Of a stretch of DNA of 64,000 bases, positions 1-8,658 are shown piece after piece. Position numbers and translations under genes: made by a program. The notes below the pieces were generated by a model, which worked only from the letters and a program-made list of their open reading frames with translations, made no database searches and was not told the origin of the DNA. This stretch comes from Cupriavidus malaysiensis (GTDB lineage: Bacteria; Pseudomonadota; Gammaproteobacteria; Burkholderiales; Burkholderiaceae), in NCBI RefSeq assembly GCF_001854325.1, contig NZ_CP017755.1:1736001-1800000 (forward strand). The letters are read 5' to 3'. How positions within the stretch are numbered: position 1 is the first letter of the stretch; each line of letters begins with the position of its first letter.

Positions 1-2
1 CG

Positions 3-1283
3 CGCGACCGCTCGCTCGACTATCACACCCTGTCCTACTGGACCGAGCAGGCCCGTATCCTGGAGCGCGGCCTGTTCGACGGCCTCTTCCTCGCCGACAT
101 CGTCGGCGTCTACGACGTCTACCAGGGCAATGTCGACGTGACGCTGCGCGAATCGATCCAGCTCCCGGTCAACGATCCCCTGCTGCTGGTTTCGGCCATG
201 GCCGCGGTCACGCAACACCTGGGTTTCGGCGTCACCGTCAATCTCACCTACGAGGCGCCCTACCTGCTGGCGCGCCGCTTCTCCACGCTGGACCACCTGA
301 GCGGCGGCCGCGTCGGCTGGAACATCGTCACCGGCTATCTCGACAGCGCCGCGCGGGCCATGGGCCTGGACGGCCAGATCGCCCACGACGAGCGCTACGA
401 CCGTGCCGACGAGTATCTGGAAGTCCTGTACAAGCTGTGGGAAGGCAGCTGGGAGGACGGTGCCGTGTGGCGCGACAAGGCGGCGCGCGTGTTCGCCGAC
501 CCGGCGCGGGTGCATAAGGTGCGCCATGCCGGCCGCTACTACCAGGTCGAGGGCTACCACCTGGCGGAGCCCTCGCCGCAGCGCACGCCGGTGCTGTTCC
601 AGGCCGGCAGTTCCGGGCGCGGGCAGCGCTTCGCCGCACGCCATGCCGAGTGCGTCTTCATTTCGCCGCCCACCAAGGAGGCTGCGCGCCAGACCGTCAA
701 GACCCTGCGCGAACAGCTGGTGGCGGCAGGCCGGCGGCCTGACGACGTCAAGGTCTTCATGGGCACCGCGGTGGTCACCGCCCGCACCGAGGCCGAAGCG
801 CGCCAGAAGCATGCCGAGTACAAGGACTACGCCAGCCGCGAGGCCGGACTGGCGCATTTCGCCGCCAGCACCGGCGTGGACTTCGGCCGCTACGACCTCG
901 ATGCACCGGTCGACTATGGCGGCGGCAACGCCATCGAATCGGCCACCCGCACCGCCCAGCAGCACGGCTGGACCCGGCGCAAGCTGCTGCAACTGTTCGA
1001 ACTGGGCGGGCGCTATCCGGCCATCGTCGGCGATCCCGGCCAGGTGGCCGACGAACTGGTGTCCTGGATCGACGAGACGGGGATCGATGGCTTCAACCTG
1101 AGCCGCACGGTGGTGCCGGAGAGTTATGCCGACTTCGTCGAGCTGGTGGTGCCGGCCCTGCAGGAGCGCGGCCGCTACAAGACCGCCTACGGGGAAGGCA
1201 GCCTGCGCCAGAAGCTGTTCGGCGCCGGCGACCGCCTGCCGGCGCGGCATGCGGCCGCCGCCTTCCGTGTGCCGCCGGGCTGA
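3..1283 (+). CDS. LLM-class flavin-dependent monooxygenase (NtaA/SnaA/DszA family), 5' truncated
   Basis: The open frame enters from the window edge in frame 3 and reads sensibly from the first codon (RDRSLDYHTLSYWTEQ), so the N-terminus is missing; the GTG at 138 is internal. Blocks such as GGRVGWNIVTGY and LFQAGSSGRG are typical of the NtaA/SnaA/DszA branch of bacterial-luciferase-like monooxygenases, which use FMNH2 supplied by a separate reductase to oxidise organosulfur, sulfonate or chelator substrates. The next genes encode a methionine-type ABC importer, and an MsuE-like FMN reductase lies at 5.5-6.1 kb, so a sulfur-scavenging role is likely. The substrate cannot be told from sequence. 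Confidence 0.9.
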   Translation, partial: RDRSLDYHTLSYWTEQARILERGLFDGLFLADIVGVYDVYQGNVDVTLRESIQLPVNDPLLLVSAMAAVTQHLGFGVTVNLTYEAPYLLARRFSTLDHLSGGRVGWNIVTGYLDSAARAMGLDGQIAHDERYDRADEYLEVLYKLWEGSWEDGAVWRDKAARVFADPARVHKVRHAGRYYQVEGYHLAEPSPQRTPVLFQAGSSGRGQRFAARHAECVFISPPTKEAARQTVKTLREQLVAAGRRPDDVKVFMGTAVVTARTEAEARQKHAEYKDYASREAGLAHFAASTGVDFGRYDLDAPVDYGGGNAIESATRTAQQHGWTRRKLLQLFELGGRYPAIVGDPGQVADELVSWIDETGIDGFNLSRTVVPESYADFVELVVPALQERGRYKTAYGEGSLRQKLFGAGDRLPARHAAAAFRVPPG

Positions 1284-1367
1284 GCCGGCCCCCGGCGCTA
1301 CAGGCGCTTCGGGCGCTTCGGGCGCCGGCGATTCTTTCCCCTTTTCCTTGCTTGCAGACTCCGCATC

Positions 1368-2210
1368 ATGAACCAGAAACGACGACTGTTGTGCTCCCTC
1401 CCCGCCCTGCTGCTCGCTGCCGTGGCGGCGCTGGCGCCGCTCTCCGGCGCCCGTGGCGCCCAGGCGGGGCCGCTGAAGATCGGCGTCACGCCGGGCGCCC
1501 TGGCCGACTCGGTCGAGGTGGCCGCGGCCGAGGCCCGCAAGAAGGGCCTGGATGTCAAGGTGATCGAGTTCACCGACTGGACCACGCCCAACGTGGCGCT
1601 GGCCTCGGGCGATCTCGATCTCAACTACTTCCAGCACCAGGCCTTTCTCGACAATGCCGTCAAGGAGCGCGGCTACGCCTTCCGCAGCGTCGGCATCGGC
1701 GTGCTGCCCAATATCGGCCTCTACTCCAGCCGTATCCAGCGCTTCGACCAGCTCAAGCCGGGCGCGCGCGTCGGTGTCGCCAGCGATCCCGTCAACCAAG
1801 GGCGCGGCCTGCTCCTGCTGCAGAAGGCCGGCCTGATCACCTTGCGCGCCGGCGTCGGCGCGCGCGGCGGGCTGGATGACGTGACGGCCAACCCGAAGCA
1901 ACTCAAGTTCGTCGAGATCGAAGGGCCGCAACTGGTACGCGCGCTCGACGACGTCGACCTGGCACAGGGCTATCCGGCCCACTTCGTCAATGCCGGCAAG
2001 GCGAAGATCGCCGGCTCTGCCCTGCTCTACTCGGGCGTGGACGACGCCTACTTCGCCATCCGCTTCGTCAGCCGCCAGGACAATGCCGCCGATCCGCGCA
2101 TCGCACGCTTCGTCAAGCTCTACCAGTCGTCGCCCGCGGTGCGCAAGCAGCTCAGCGCCTCCTATGCCGACGACGACAAGCTCTACAGCCTGCCCTGGCT
2201 GAAGCCCTGA
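1368..2210 (+). CDS. metQ: MetQ/NlpA-family ABC transporter substrate-binding protein
   Basis: A 280-residue periplasmic binding protein of the NlpA/MetQ family. It has an N-terminal signal peptide (about residues 1-31, no clear lipobox) and family blocks [20 protein letters not shown] and [13 protein letters not shown]. Family members bind D/L-methionine or related sulfur compounds for an ABC importer. It sits 84 bp after the monooxygenase and 25 bp before metN, so the three importer genes probably form one operon, perhaps with the monooxygenase. No strong ribosome site precedes the ATG. It is only distantly similar to the second MetQ of this window (49.1-49.9 kb), so its ligand may be an organosulfur compound rather than methionine. 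Confidence 0.9.
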   Translation: MNQKRRLLCSLPALLLAAVAALAPLSGARGAQAGPLKIGVTPGALADSVEVAAAEARKKGLDVKVIEFTDWTTPNVALASGDLDLNYFQHQAFLDNAVKERGYAFRSVGIGVLPNIGLYSSRIQRFDQLKPGARVGVASDPVNQGRGLLLLQKAGLITLRAGVGARGGLDDVTANPKQLKFVEIEGPQLVRALDDVDLAQGYPAHFVNAGKAKIAGSALLYSGVDDAYFAIRFVSRQDNAADPRIARFVKLYQSSPAVRKQLSASYADDDKLYSLPWLKP

Positions 2211-2235
2211 CAGCCGACGCCATGAGCCACGTGTC

Positions 2236-3402
2236 ATGAGCAACGCAAGCGCAATCGAACGGCGCGGCATCGCCGGCATCCCGCGCGGTGAAGCCGCGCG
2301 TCCGCAGGCAGCCATCGAAGCGGCGGCGGACCGCCGCGCTGCCGGCACCATCGCCTTCCAGGGCGTGGGCAAGGTCTACCAGGCGGGGGCCGGCGCGGTC
2401 CATGCTCTGCAGGACGTCGACGCCGAGATCCCGGCCGGCAGCATCTTCGGCATCATCGGCCGCAGCGGGGCCGGCAAGTCGAGCCTGCTGCGCACCATCA
2501 ACCGGCTGGAGCAGCCCAGCCGCGGCCGCGTGCTGGTCGACGGCGCGGACATCGCCGGCCTCGACGCCGCCGGCCTGGTGCGGCTGCGCCGGCGCATCGG
2601 CATGATCTTCCAGCACTTCAACCTGTTGTCGGCCAAGACGGTGCGCGAGAACGTGGCGCTGCCGCTCAAGGTCGCCGGCGTGCCGCGCGCCGAGATCGAG
2701 CGCCGCGTCGGCGAACTGCTGGGGCTGGTCGGGCTGGCCGGCAAGGAAGACAGCTATCCTGGCCGCCTGTCGGGCGGGCAGAAGCAGCGCGTCGGCATCG
2801 CGCGGGCACTGGTGCATCGCCCGGAGATCCTGCTGTGCGACGAAGCCACCTCGGCGCTCGACCCCGAAACCACGCAGTCGATCCTGGCGCTGTTGCGCGA
2901 TATCAATCGCCGCTTCGGCCTGACCATCGTGCTGATCACGCACGAGATGCGCGTGATCCGCGACATCTGCGACCGCGTGCTGGTGCTGGAGGGAGGCCGC
3001 GTCGCCGAGCAGGGGGCGGTGTGGCAGGTGTTCGGCACGCCGCGCCATGCAGCCACGCGCGCCTTGCTGCGGCCGCTGGAATCCGCGCTGCCGGAGGACC
3101 TGGCCCTGCTGCTGCGGGCCGAGCCGCCGGCCTCAGGCCGCTACGAGCAACTGGTGGAGCTGCGCTACGCCGGCGGGGCGTCGGAGTCCGACCTGCCGGC
3201 CGCCGCACCCGACCTGGCCCGCATCGCCAGCGCACTGGGCGGCCGTGCGCGCCTGCTCCACGCCGGGCTCGATCGCATCCAGGCCCGCACGCAGGGACGG
3301 CTGCTGGTGGCGGTGCCGTCCGGCATCGCGCTGCCGCCCGTCTTTGCCGCCCCCTCTCCCACCCACGCCAAGGTCCTCGGCTATGTCCCCGCTTACGATT
3401 GA
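2236..3402 (+). CDS. metN: Methionine-type ABC importer ATPase MetN with C-terminal NIL domain
   Basis: This 388-residue ATPase has Walker A GRSGAGKS (residues 75-82), the signature LSGGQKQR (179-185) and Walker [14 protein letters not shown] (about 198-210). A C-terminal NIL-type domain (about 300-375) is what methionine importers use for feedback inhibition by bound substrate. The N-terminus is about 35 residues longer than in typical MetN. The start ATG overlaps the stop of a five-codon frame at 2221-2238 (ATGA), which may be chance. The 3' end overlaps metI by 20 bp, supporting translational coupling. Confidence 0.93.
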   Translation: MSNASAIERRGIAGIPRGEAARPQAAIEAAADRRAAGTIAFQGVGKVYQAGAGAVHALQDVDAEIPAGSIFGIIGRSGAGKSSLLRTINRLEQPSRGRVLVDGADIAGLDAAGLVRLRRRIGMIFQHFNLLSAKTVRENVALPLKVAGVPRAEIERRVGELLGLVGLAGKEDSYPGRLSGGQKQRVGIARALVHRPEILLCDEATSALDPETTQSILALLRDINRRFGLTIVLITHEMRVIRDICDRVLVLEGGRVAEQGAVWQVFGTPRHAATRALLRPLESALPEDLALLLRAEPPASGRYEQLVELRYAGGASESDLPAAAPDLARIASALGGRARLLHAGLDRIQARTQGRLLVAVPSGIALPPVFAAPSPTHAKVLGYVPAYD

Positions 3403-4036
3403 ACGCATCTGGCAAGGCTTGTTCGACACCCTCACCATGGTCGGTGCCTCGGCCCTGGTGGCCGTGGCCGCCGGCATTCCCCTGGCCCTGGTGCTGGTGC
3501 TGAGCGCGCCCGGCGGCGTGCTGGCCGCGCCGCGCCTGCATCGTGCACTGGGCAGCGTGGTCAACGGCTTCCGCGCCACCCCCTTCCTGGTGCTGCTGGT
3601 GGCGCTGCTGCCTTTCACCCGGCTGGTGGTCGGCGCCACCATCGGTGTGTGGGCCGCGGTGGTGCCGCTCGCCGTCAGCGCCACGCCCTTCTTTGCCCGC
3701 ATCGCGGAGATCAGCCTGCGCGAGGTCGACCGCGGCCTGGTGGAGGCGGCGCAGGCCATGGGCTGCAGCCGCTGGCACATCGTCTGGCATGTGCTGCTGC
3801 CGGAAGCCTTGCCGGGCATCGTCGGCGGCTTCGTGATCACGGTGGTGTCGCTGATCGGCGCCTCGGCCATGGCCGGTGCGGTGGGCGCCGGCGGCCTGGG
3901 CGACATCGCCATCCGTTACGGCTACCAGCGCTTCGACACCACGGTGATGGCGGTGGTGATCGTGCTGCTGATCGGCCTGGTCAGCCTGGTCCAGTGGGCC
4001 GGGGACCGCTGGGTGCGCTATCTGCGGGCACGCTGA
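3383..4036 (+). CDS. metI: Methionine-type ABC importer permease MetI
   Basis: A 217-residue inner-membrane permease, the usual MetI length, starting [17 protein letters not shown] at the ATG inside the 3' end of metN (20-bp overlap). It has about five transmembrane segments and the BPD_transp_1 cytoplasmic loop [25 protein letters not shown] (EAA motif, about residues 117-140) that contacts the ATPase. It completes the metQ-metN-metI importer. The open frame extends upstream of this ATG, but that extension is a shadow of metN. Confidence 0.93.
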   Translation: MSPLTIERIWQGLFDTLTMVGASALVAVAAGIPLALVLVLSAPGGVLAAPRLHRALGSVVNGFRATPFLVLLVALLPFTRLVVGATIGVWAAVVPLAVSATPFFARIAEISLREVDRGLVEAAQAMGCSRWHIVWHVLLPEALPGIVGGFVITVVSLIGASAMAGAVGAGGLGDIAIRYGYQRFDTTVMAVVIVLLIGLVSLVQWAGDRWVRYLRAR

Positions 4037-4275
4037 CAGGCCGATCGCCAGGCCGATCGGCTCGCCGTAACGTAGCGGCCGGAACGGGCCGGGCAGCGTC
4101 GGGACGGATACTACGGATACGGAGGCGGCGCAGTTCGCAGATGGCGCGGCGGAAGGCGGGGCAAAGGCCCCGCCTTCCGCTGCCGCTCCGGAATGGTCGC
4201 GCAGGCTGGGCCCCGGGGCTGCCGCGCTCAGGCCGCTCGCGCTCAGGCAGCCCTCAGGCAGCTCTCAGGCAGCCC
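4037..4275. other. Intergenic region between convergent metI and sfnB-like gene
   Basis: This 239-bp stretch separates two convergent transcription units. It holds a strong hairpin (listed separately) and, at its right end, about four direct copies of CTCAGGCAGCC at 4241-4285 that run into the last codons of the sfnB-like gene. I see no coding frame or promoter. Confidence 0.6.
4149..4180. terminator. Strong GC hairpin between convergent genes
   Basis: GGAAGGCGGGGC (4151-4162), loop AAAG, GCCCCGCCTTCC (4167-4178) form a perfect 12-bp stem, extended by two more pairs at each end. It lies between the convergent met operon and the sfnB-like gene, where a bidirectional terminator is expected. 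No T-tract follows, so intrinsic termination would be inefficient; it may act with Rho or as an mRNA-stabilising hairpin. Confidence 0.6.
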
Positions 4276-5484
4276 TCAGGCAGCCTTGACGCCGACCGAC
4301 CAGTAGTAGGTCGGCGCGGACCCGTTGATCAGGTTGTCGCCCAGGGCGCGCGCCTTGTAGATGACCGGATTGTGCGAGGCCAGCGTGCGCGCGTTGCGCC
4401 AGTGCCGGTCGAGGCGCCGGTCCTCGTCCAGTGCCGAGGCGCCGCCGATGTCGAACAGCCGGGTGGCCGCCGACAGTACCAGCTCGGTGACGCCGACCTG
4501 GGCCCTGGCCACGCGCAGTTCGAGTTCGTCGAGGCGTTCGCCCGGCACCGGCACGCCTTGCTCGCGCAGGCGGTCGATGTCGCCCAGGCCGCGCGCCAGG
4601 TCGGCGGTTGCCGCCGCGCTGAGGTAGGCGGCCGCGCCGATCTGGCCGACCACCTGCTGCACCAGCGGGTCCTGCGCCGCGGTGGCGGCGCTGCCGTGGC
4701 TGTAGACGCGCGTGCGGGCCCGCACGAAGGCGGCCGCGTCGCGCTCGATGGCGCGGGCGATGCCTGCCAGCGTGGCCAGGTGGCAGAGCTGGAAGTAGGC
4801 GGTCATCGAGGTCGGCGCCTGGCGCGGAATCGCCAGTACCTGCTCGTCCGCGACGGGCACGCCGCGCAGGCGCGTGGTGCCGGAGCCGGTCAGGCGCTGG
4901 CCGAAGCCACGCCAGTCGTCGACCCGCTCCACGCCCGGTGCGTCGGCCGGAACCACGGCGTAGACCGGATCGCTGTCACCGGGCCGGCTGGCCACCACCA
5001 CGATCCAGTCGGCATACAGGGTGCCCGTGCTGTAGAACTTCTCGCCATCCAGGCGCCAGCCGGCGCCGTCGCGCGTCAGCGCGGTGCGGTGGCGGCCCAG
5101 CGCGCCCTCGCCACGCTCGGTGGTGGCATTGCCGAAGATCGCGCCCTGTCCGGCCAGGCGCAGCCAGCGTTCGCGCTGCGCAGCCGGCACCTCGGCATAC
5201 AGGCGCTCGATGAAGCCGAAGTGGGCGCGCAGGATCTGCGGCAGGTTGGAATCGGCCTCGCCCAGTTCGACCAGCAGCGCGAACAGTTGCTCGACCGAGG
5301 CGCCCAGGCCGCCCAGGGCCGGCGCCACGCGCAAGGCGCCGAAGCCGGCCTCGCGCAGCCAGGTGACGGCGTCATGGGCCAGCTCGCGTTCCTGCTCGCG
5401 CTGCGCGGCCCGCGCCGCGATGCGGGCGAAGATCGGACGGAAGCGTTCGGCCAGCGCCTCGCTGGCGGGAGGGTGTGCGGTCAT
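4276..5484 (-). CDS. SfnB/DszC-like acyl-CoA-dehydrogenase-fold flavin monooxygenase
   Basis: About 402 residues with the acyl-CoA dehydrogenase fold, in the SfnB/DszC-like subgroup that uses reduced flavin to oxidise sulfones, thiophenes or related compounds instead of dehydrogenating acyl-CoA. Family features include GFGALRVAPALGGLGAS near the N-terminus, GNATTERGEG, and LDGEKFYSTGTLYADW in the beta domain. I chose the ATG at 5484 (MTAHPPASEAL) because GGGAG lies about 10 bp upstream; another ATG at 5511 would overlap the upstream gene by 11 bp. It follows an MsuE-like reductase in the same operon, which would supply FMNH2. The substrate is unknown; sulfone or sulfonate scavenging is inferred. 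Confidence 0.85.
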   Translation of the reverse strand: MTAHPPASEALAERFRPIFARIAARAAQREQERELAHDAVTWLREAGFGALRVAPALGGLGASVEQLFALLVELGEADSNLPQILRAHFGFIERLYAEVPAAQRERWLRLAGQGAIFGNATTERGEGALGRHRTALTRDGAGWRLDGEKFYSTGTLYADWIVVVASRPGDSDPVYAVVPADAPGVERVDDWRGFGQRLTGSGTTRLRGVPVADEQVLAIPRQAPTSMTAYFQLCHLATLAGIARAIERDAAAFVRARTRVYSHGSAATAAQDPLVQQVVGQIGAAAYLSAAATADLARGLGDIDRLREQGVPVPGERLDELELRVARAQVGVTELVLSAATRLFDIGGASALDEDRRLDRHWRNARTLASHNPVIYKARALGDNLINGSAPTYYWSVGVKAA

Positions 5485-5500
5485 CGTGCTCACGCTCCCG

Positions 5501-6067
5501 TCAGGCGGCATGCTGCAGGGCGACCTGGCGGCTGGCGGGGAACAGCGGCGCGGCGCGGTCGGCGGCCAGGCGGATGCGTGCCGCCAGCGCCGCGCTGCTG
5601 ACCTGGTAGCTCTCGAAGTCGGCCGGCCCCGCGAAGACGCCGATCGGCAGCGTCAGCGCCTGCAGGAAGCCGAACAGGGGGCGCAGCTGGTGCTCCAGCA
5701 CCAGGGCATGGCGGTCGCTGCCGCCGGTGGCGGCGAGCAGCACCGGCTTGTCCACCAGCGCCTCCTGGCCGACCAGGTCGAACAGGTGCTTGAAGTGCCC
5801 CGGATAGGAGCCCCGGTAGACCGGTGCCGCCACCAGCAGCAGGTCGGCGCTTTCGATCGCGCGCAGCTCGCGCTCGACGCTCTCCGGCAGTTCCTGGCGC
5901 GACAGCGCGCCGCCGAGCGGACGGGCGATCTCGCCCAGGTTGACGATATGGCTGCGCAGCAGCAGGCGGCCCTGCAGTTCGGCGATCAGTGCCTGCAGCA
6001 GAGCGAGCGTGCGCGACGGTTGTTGGGCGCTGCCGTTGACGGCAACCACGTTGAGCTGGACGGCCAT
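5501..6067 (-). CDS. NADPH-dependent FMN reductase (MsuE/SsuE-like)
   Basis: 188 residues with the flavodoxin-like NADPH-dependent FMN reductase fold: N-terminal VVAVNGSAQQPSRT phosphate-binding loop, APVYRGSYPGHFKHLFDL, and LLAATGGSDRHALVLEHQLRPLF. MsuE/SsuE enzymes make free FMNH2 for two-component sulfonate monooxygenases. The start at 6067 (MAVQLNVVAVNG) is preceded by GGAGA; a longer frame to 6169 has no family similarity. It lies immediately upstream of the SfnB-like gene on the same strand, so the two form a flavin-supply and monooxygenase pair, and it may also serve the LLM monooxygenase at the window start. Confidence 0.9.
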   Translation of the reverse strand: MAVQLNVVAVNGSAQQPSRTLALLQALIAELQGRLLLRSHIVNLGEIARPLGGALSRQELPESVERELRAIESADLLLVAAPVYRGSYPGHFKHLFDLVGQEALVDKPVLLAATGGSDRHALVLEHQLRPLFGFLQALTLPIGVFAGPADFESYQVSSAALAARIRLAADRAAPLFPASRQVALQHAA

Positions 6068-6448
6068 GGGGAGATTCTCCGGTCGGATCAGGATGAGGGC
6101 ATTTCCCGGAGGGTGCGCGGCGCCTCGCTGGCGGGTGCGGCCCGGGAACAGCGGCAGCAGCGACGGCATCAGTCACAGCAAGAGCAACGGCCGGCCGCTG
6201 GCGATGACAAAACGATAGCGCAGGGCCGGCGCGCACCGAAGGACGCATTTCGACTATGCATAGACGCGGCCGGCGCATATCGCCATGCGGCAGGCGGCCC
6301 GGCTGCCGCTCGACGTCACAGCCGGAAACGTTGCCGGCCGCGATCGCGGGCTAAGCTTGGATGCCAGTCCGGGCCGCCTTCGTCCGCCGCCTGCGGCAGC
6401 CGTGTTCTTTGACCGCTTTCCTCAGCCACCGCCCGGAGATCCTCGCCC

Positions 6449-6952
6449 ATGCGCGTCCCTTTCCCCGTCCCTCTCCCCTTCCCCGTCCCTCTCTGCTGTG
6501 CCGCCGCGTTGCTGCCGCAGCTGCTGCTGTGGCTGCTGGGGTTGTCCGCCGGCGCGGCGGCGCAGGGCGCCGTGGCCACCAAATGTCGCGACGGCGCCCG
6601 CATCCTGTATCAGTTCGGGCCATGCCCGCCCGGCCATGTCGAGATCACGACCGCCCCGGGCGGCACGCTGTCGGTGCTCGGCAAGAGCCCGGCGCAGCGG
6701 GCCCAGGAGGAGGCCTTCCTGGCGGAGCGCGAGCGCCAGCAGCGGCAGGAACAGGCATGGCTGGCGCAGCAAAGCCGCAGCCTGGAGCTGGCGGAGCAAA
6801 GGCGCCACGAAGCTTGCCAGCGCCTCGCGCGGCGCCTGCGTGATCACGATGCGGCCGCGCAGCGCACCAGGAATGCGGAGCGTCGCGAGGCCCTGCAGCG
6901 CGGACGGCGCGCCTTGCAGGAAGCACAGCGCCGGCAGGATTGCCGCCCGTGA
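6449..6952 (+). CDS. Secreted DUF4124-like protein with C-terminal coiled coil
   Basis: 167 residues: a signal peptide (cleavage near AGAAAQG, about residue 38), a short two-cysteine segment (KCRDGARILYQFGPCPPGHV) resembling DUF4124 domains, then a long charged E/R/Q-rich helix (about 75-165), probably coiled coil. The function of this type of periplasmic protein is unknown. The first residues contain a duplicated FPVPLP segment encoded by an 18-bp direct repeat (6460-6495), so the signal sequence may have been lengthened by repeat expansion. It is divergent from the FMN reductase. Confidence 0.7.
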   Translation: MRVPFPVPLPFPVPLCCAAALLPQLLLWLLGLSAGAAAQGAVATKCRDGARILYQFGPCPPGHVEITTAPGGTLSVLGKSPAQRAQEEAFLAERERQQRQEQAWLAQQSRSLELAEQRRHEACQRLARRLRDHDAAAQRTRNAERREALQRGRRALQEAQRRQDCRP

Positions 6953-7188
6953 CGGGCCCGCAGTCCTCCATCCTGAAGCCGCGCGAGAGCCGGCCCAGGC
7001 AGGCCATCGGCGAACTGGCCGTGGCGAGGCCGGGCGTGGAGATCCTGGTCGTGGAGATGCCGGGCGAACAGGCGCCGCGCTGGCGCGGCCCGCCGGCGGC
7101 AGCCGACGCCGCGCCAGGTCTCGATCCGGAGGGCAATGCCGCCGTGGCCGACACCTTGCTGCCGGCGCTCCTTCACAGCTGCACCTAG
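6940..7188 (+). CDS. Possible short hypothetical protein
   Basis: A frame of about 80 codons with non-ATG starts (TTG 6940 or GTG 6949) reads through a stretch like GVEILVVEMPGEQAPRW and ends at a TAG. The composition is plausible for protein, but there is no ribosome site, no family I recognise, and it overlaps the preceding gene's end. Otherwise 6953-7243 holds nothing I can identify. Confidence 0.25.
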   Translation: MPPVTGPQSSILKPRESRPRQAIGELAVARPGVEILVVEMPGEQAPRWRGPPAAADAAPGLDPEGNAAVADTLLPALLHSCT

Positions 7189-7243
7189 ACCATCTTAGGC
7201 GGGGCGGCCGAGGTCCGGCTGGACATCATCGCCAGGACCGCGC

Positions 7244-8071
7244 TCAGCCGTGCCAGCCGCCGGCCAGCAGCGCCTTGGCCACCATGCCCAGCGCCACCAG
7301 GCCGGCGATCACGGCAAAGCCCTGCTGCAGGCGCGGGCCGCTGATGCGCTTGGAGACCAGGCGCCCGCCCAGCATGCCGGCGATGGCGCCGCCGGCGAAG
7401 GGAATGGCAACCGGCCAGTTCATGCGGCCGGCAATGGCGGTGGACACCACGCCCGAGGTCGACACCAGGGTGATGACCGCCAGCGAGGTGGCCACGATGG
7501 CGTGCATCGGTGCATTGGTGGCGCGCCGCAGCGCCGGCACGATGACGAAGCCGCCGCCGACGCCGAGCAGGCCGGACAGGAAGCCCGCGCCCACGCCCGA
7601 GGCGGCCAGCGCGCGCGTGCAGGCGGCGGTCCAGACGAAGCGGCCGCTCTGCGTGTCGAGCTGGCAGGGCTGGGGCGGGCCGCTGAAGGCCGGCTGCGGT
7701 GCCCCCTGCCCGGCCGGCGCGGTGGCCTGGCGGTACATGCGCACCGAGACATAGGCCAGCACGGCGGCAAAGATCAGGGTCAGCGGGCCGCTCGGCAGCT
7801 TGTGCGCCAGCCACAGGCCCAGCGGTGAGAAGACCACGCCGGCGGCCGCCATCAGCGCCGCCGCACGGTAGCGCACGATGCCGGCGCGCAGCCCGATGGC
7901 GGCGCCCACCGCCGCCGACACGCCGACCGCGAGCAAGGCGATCGGGCCCGCCTCGGCCACGCCCAGGTGCAGCACGAACAGCAGCAGGGGCACGGCCAGG
8001 ATGGCACCGCCGGCGCCAGTCAATGCCAGGATCAGGCCGACCACGCCGCCCAGGATCGCACTACTTCCCAT
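7244..8071 (-). CDS. tauE: TauE/SafE-family sulfite (anion) exporter
   Basis: 275 residues with about eight transmembrane segments in two homologous halves, each with the TauE/SafE glycine-rich signature (GGVVGLILALTGAGGAILAVPLL at the N-terminus, GFLSGLLGVGGGFVIVPAL in the second half). Members export sulfite, sulfoacetate or related organosulfonate breakdown products. The ATG at 8071 (MGSSAILGG) starts the first repeat; the longer frame upstream has no similarity. It lies 118 bp downstream of ybgE on the same strand, so it may be read with the cyd operon. Persulfide dioxygenase, encoded 5 kb away, makes sulfite, so sulfite export is a coherent job here. Confidence 0.88.
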   Translation of the reverse strand: MGSSAILGGVVGLILALTGAGGAILAVPLLLFVLHLGVAEAGPIALLAVGVSAAVGAAIGLRAGIVRYRAAALMAAAGVVFSPLGLWLAHKLPSGPLTLIFAAVLAYVSVRMYRQATAPAGQGAPQPAFSGPPQPCQLDTQSGRFVWTAACTRALAASGVGAGFLSGLLGVGGGFVIVPALRRATNAPMHAIVATSLAVITLVSTSGVVSTAIAGRMNWPVAIPFAGGAIAGMLGGRLVSKRISGPRLQQGFAVIAGLVALGMVAKALLAGGWHG

Positions 8072-8125
8072 GGTTCTCTCACTTCCTTTTGTCTTATTTC
8101 CTGGTCCGGTCGGCCGTCTGTGATG

Positions 8126-8140
8126 GCGCCGATCCTGCCA
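8126..8140 (-). promoter_or_regulatory. Weak sigma-54-like element upstream of tauE
   Basis: On the minus strand the sequence TGGCAGGATCGGCGC keeps the GG-N10-GC spacing of -24/-12 promoters, and its -24 half is the same TGGCAG hexamer that is repeated upstream of the cyd operon. It is about 55 bp from the tauE start. The match outside GG/GC is poor and could be chance in GC-rich DNA. Confidence 0.2.
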
Positions 8141-8154
8141 GTGCATGTCGTCTT

Positions 8155-8174
8155 GGCTGCGCCGCGGCGCAGCC
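8155..8174. repeat. 20-bp perfect palindrome in ybgE-tauE gap
   Basis: GGCTGCGCCG/CGGCGCAGCC is a perfect palindrome between ybgE and tauE. It could form a hairpin in the transcript, but there is no T-tract; whether it ends the cyd transcript or marks an operator is not clear. Confidence 0.4.
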
Positions 8175-8189
8175 TCGCGCCGGCGCGGC

Positions 8190-8498
8190 TCAGCCCGCCA
8201 GGCGCAGTGCCACGGCCAGGGCCAGCGCGAGCGCGCAGGCCCAGCCCGAAAACAGCCAGCGCCACAACCAGAAGCGCGGCAGGAAGCCGACGCCGCGCAC
8301 GAAGCCCGCGCTCATGGCCCAGAACATCAGCGCCGCGATGCCGTGGTCGGCCTGGCCGGCCGCGTTGGACATCGCCTGCGGATAGACGGTGGCACCCACC
8401 ATCAGCAGCAGCGCCGCGCCCAGGCAGGCCAGATGCAGCCGCGCCTGCCCGGCGGGGCTTTGCTCGCCATCGTGATGCTCGCGGCCGTCACTGTTCAC
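8190..8498 (-). CDS. ybgE: cyd operon protein YbgE
   Basis: 102 residues with about three transmembrane segments (LHLACLGAALLLMVGATVY; ALMFWAMSAGFVRGVGF; FSGWACALALALAVAL), matching the cyd-operon protein YbgE in size, topology and place directly after cydX. The GTG start at 8498 overlaps the cydX stop as GTGA. Its role is unknown; it is co-transcribed with cytochrome bd genes in many proteobacteria and probably assists the oxidase. Confidence 0.8.
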   Translation of the reverse strand: MNSDGREHHDGEQSPAGQARLHLACLGAALLLMVGATVYPQAMSNAAGQADHGIAALMFWAMSAGFVRGVGFLPRFWLWRWLFSGWACALALALAVALRLAG

Positions 8499-8608
8499 CG
8501 CTCGTCCTCGCTCCGCATGCGGGCGTCGCTGGCTTCGCCCCACATCGCGTTGAGCACGGCCAGCAGCACGGCGAAGCCGACGCCCAGAACCCAGCTGAAG
8601 TACCACAT
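8495..8608 (-). CDS. cydX: Cytochrome bd oxidase small subunit CydX
   Basis: A 37-residue single-span membrane peptide starting MWYFSWVLGVGFAVLLAVLN and ending in a charged tail. The Trp-Tyr-Phe-Ser-Trp start is the hallmark of CydX, which is needed for stability of the bd oxidase haem centres. A strong GGAGG lies 7 bp upstream of the ATG. It is 50 bp downstream of cydB and overlaps ybgE. Confidence 0.92.
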   Translation of the reverse strand: MWYFSWVLGVGFAVLLAVLNAMWGEASDARMRSEDER

Positions 8609-8658
8609 CGTCGTTTCCTCCTGTCTGTGGGAGATGCTGCGGGAGATGCCGGCCCGGC

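Noticed and set aside
1284..1367. Possible SAM or methionine riboswitch before metQ
   Set aside because: The gap is too short and has only a repeated GGGCGCTTC stretch; no riboswitch core is recognisable.
3649..5601. 650-codon plus-strand frame
   Set aside because: It covers metI and the antisense of the sfnB-like gene in shadow frames and has no family similarity.
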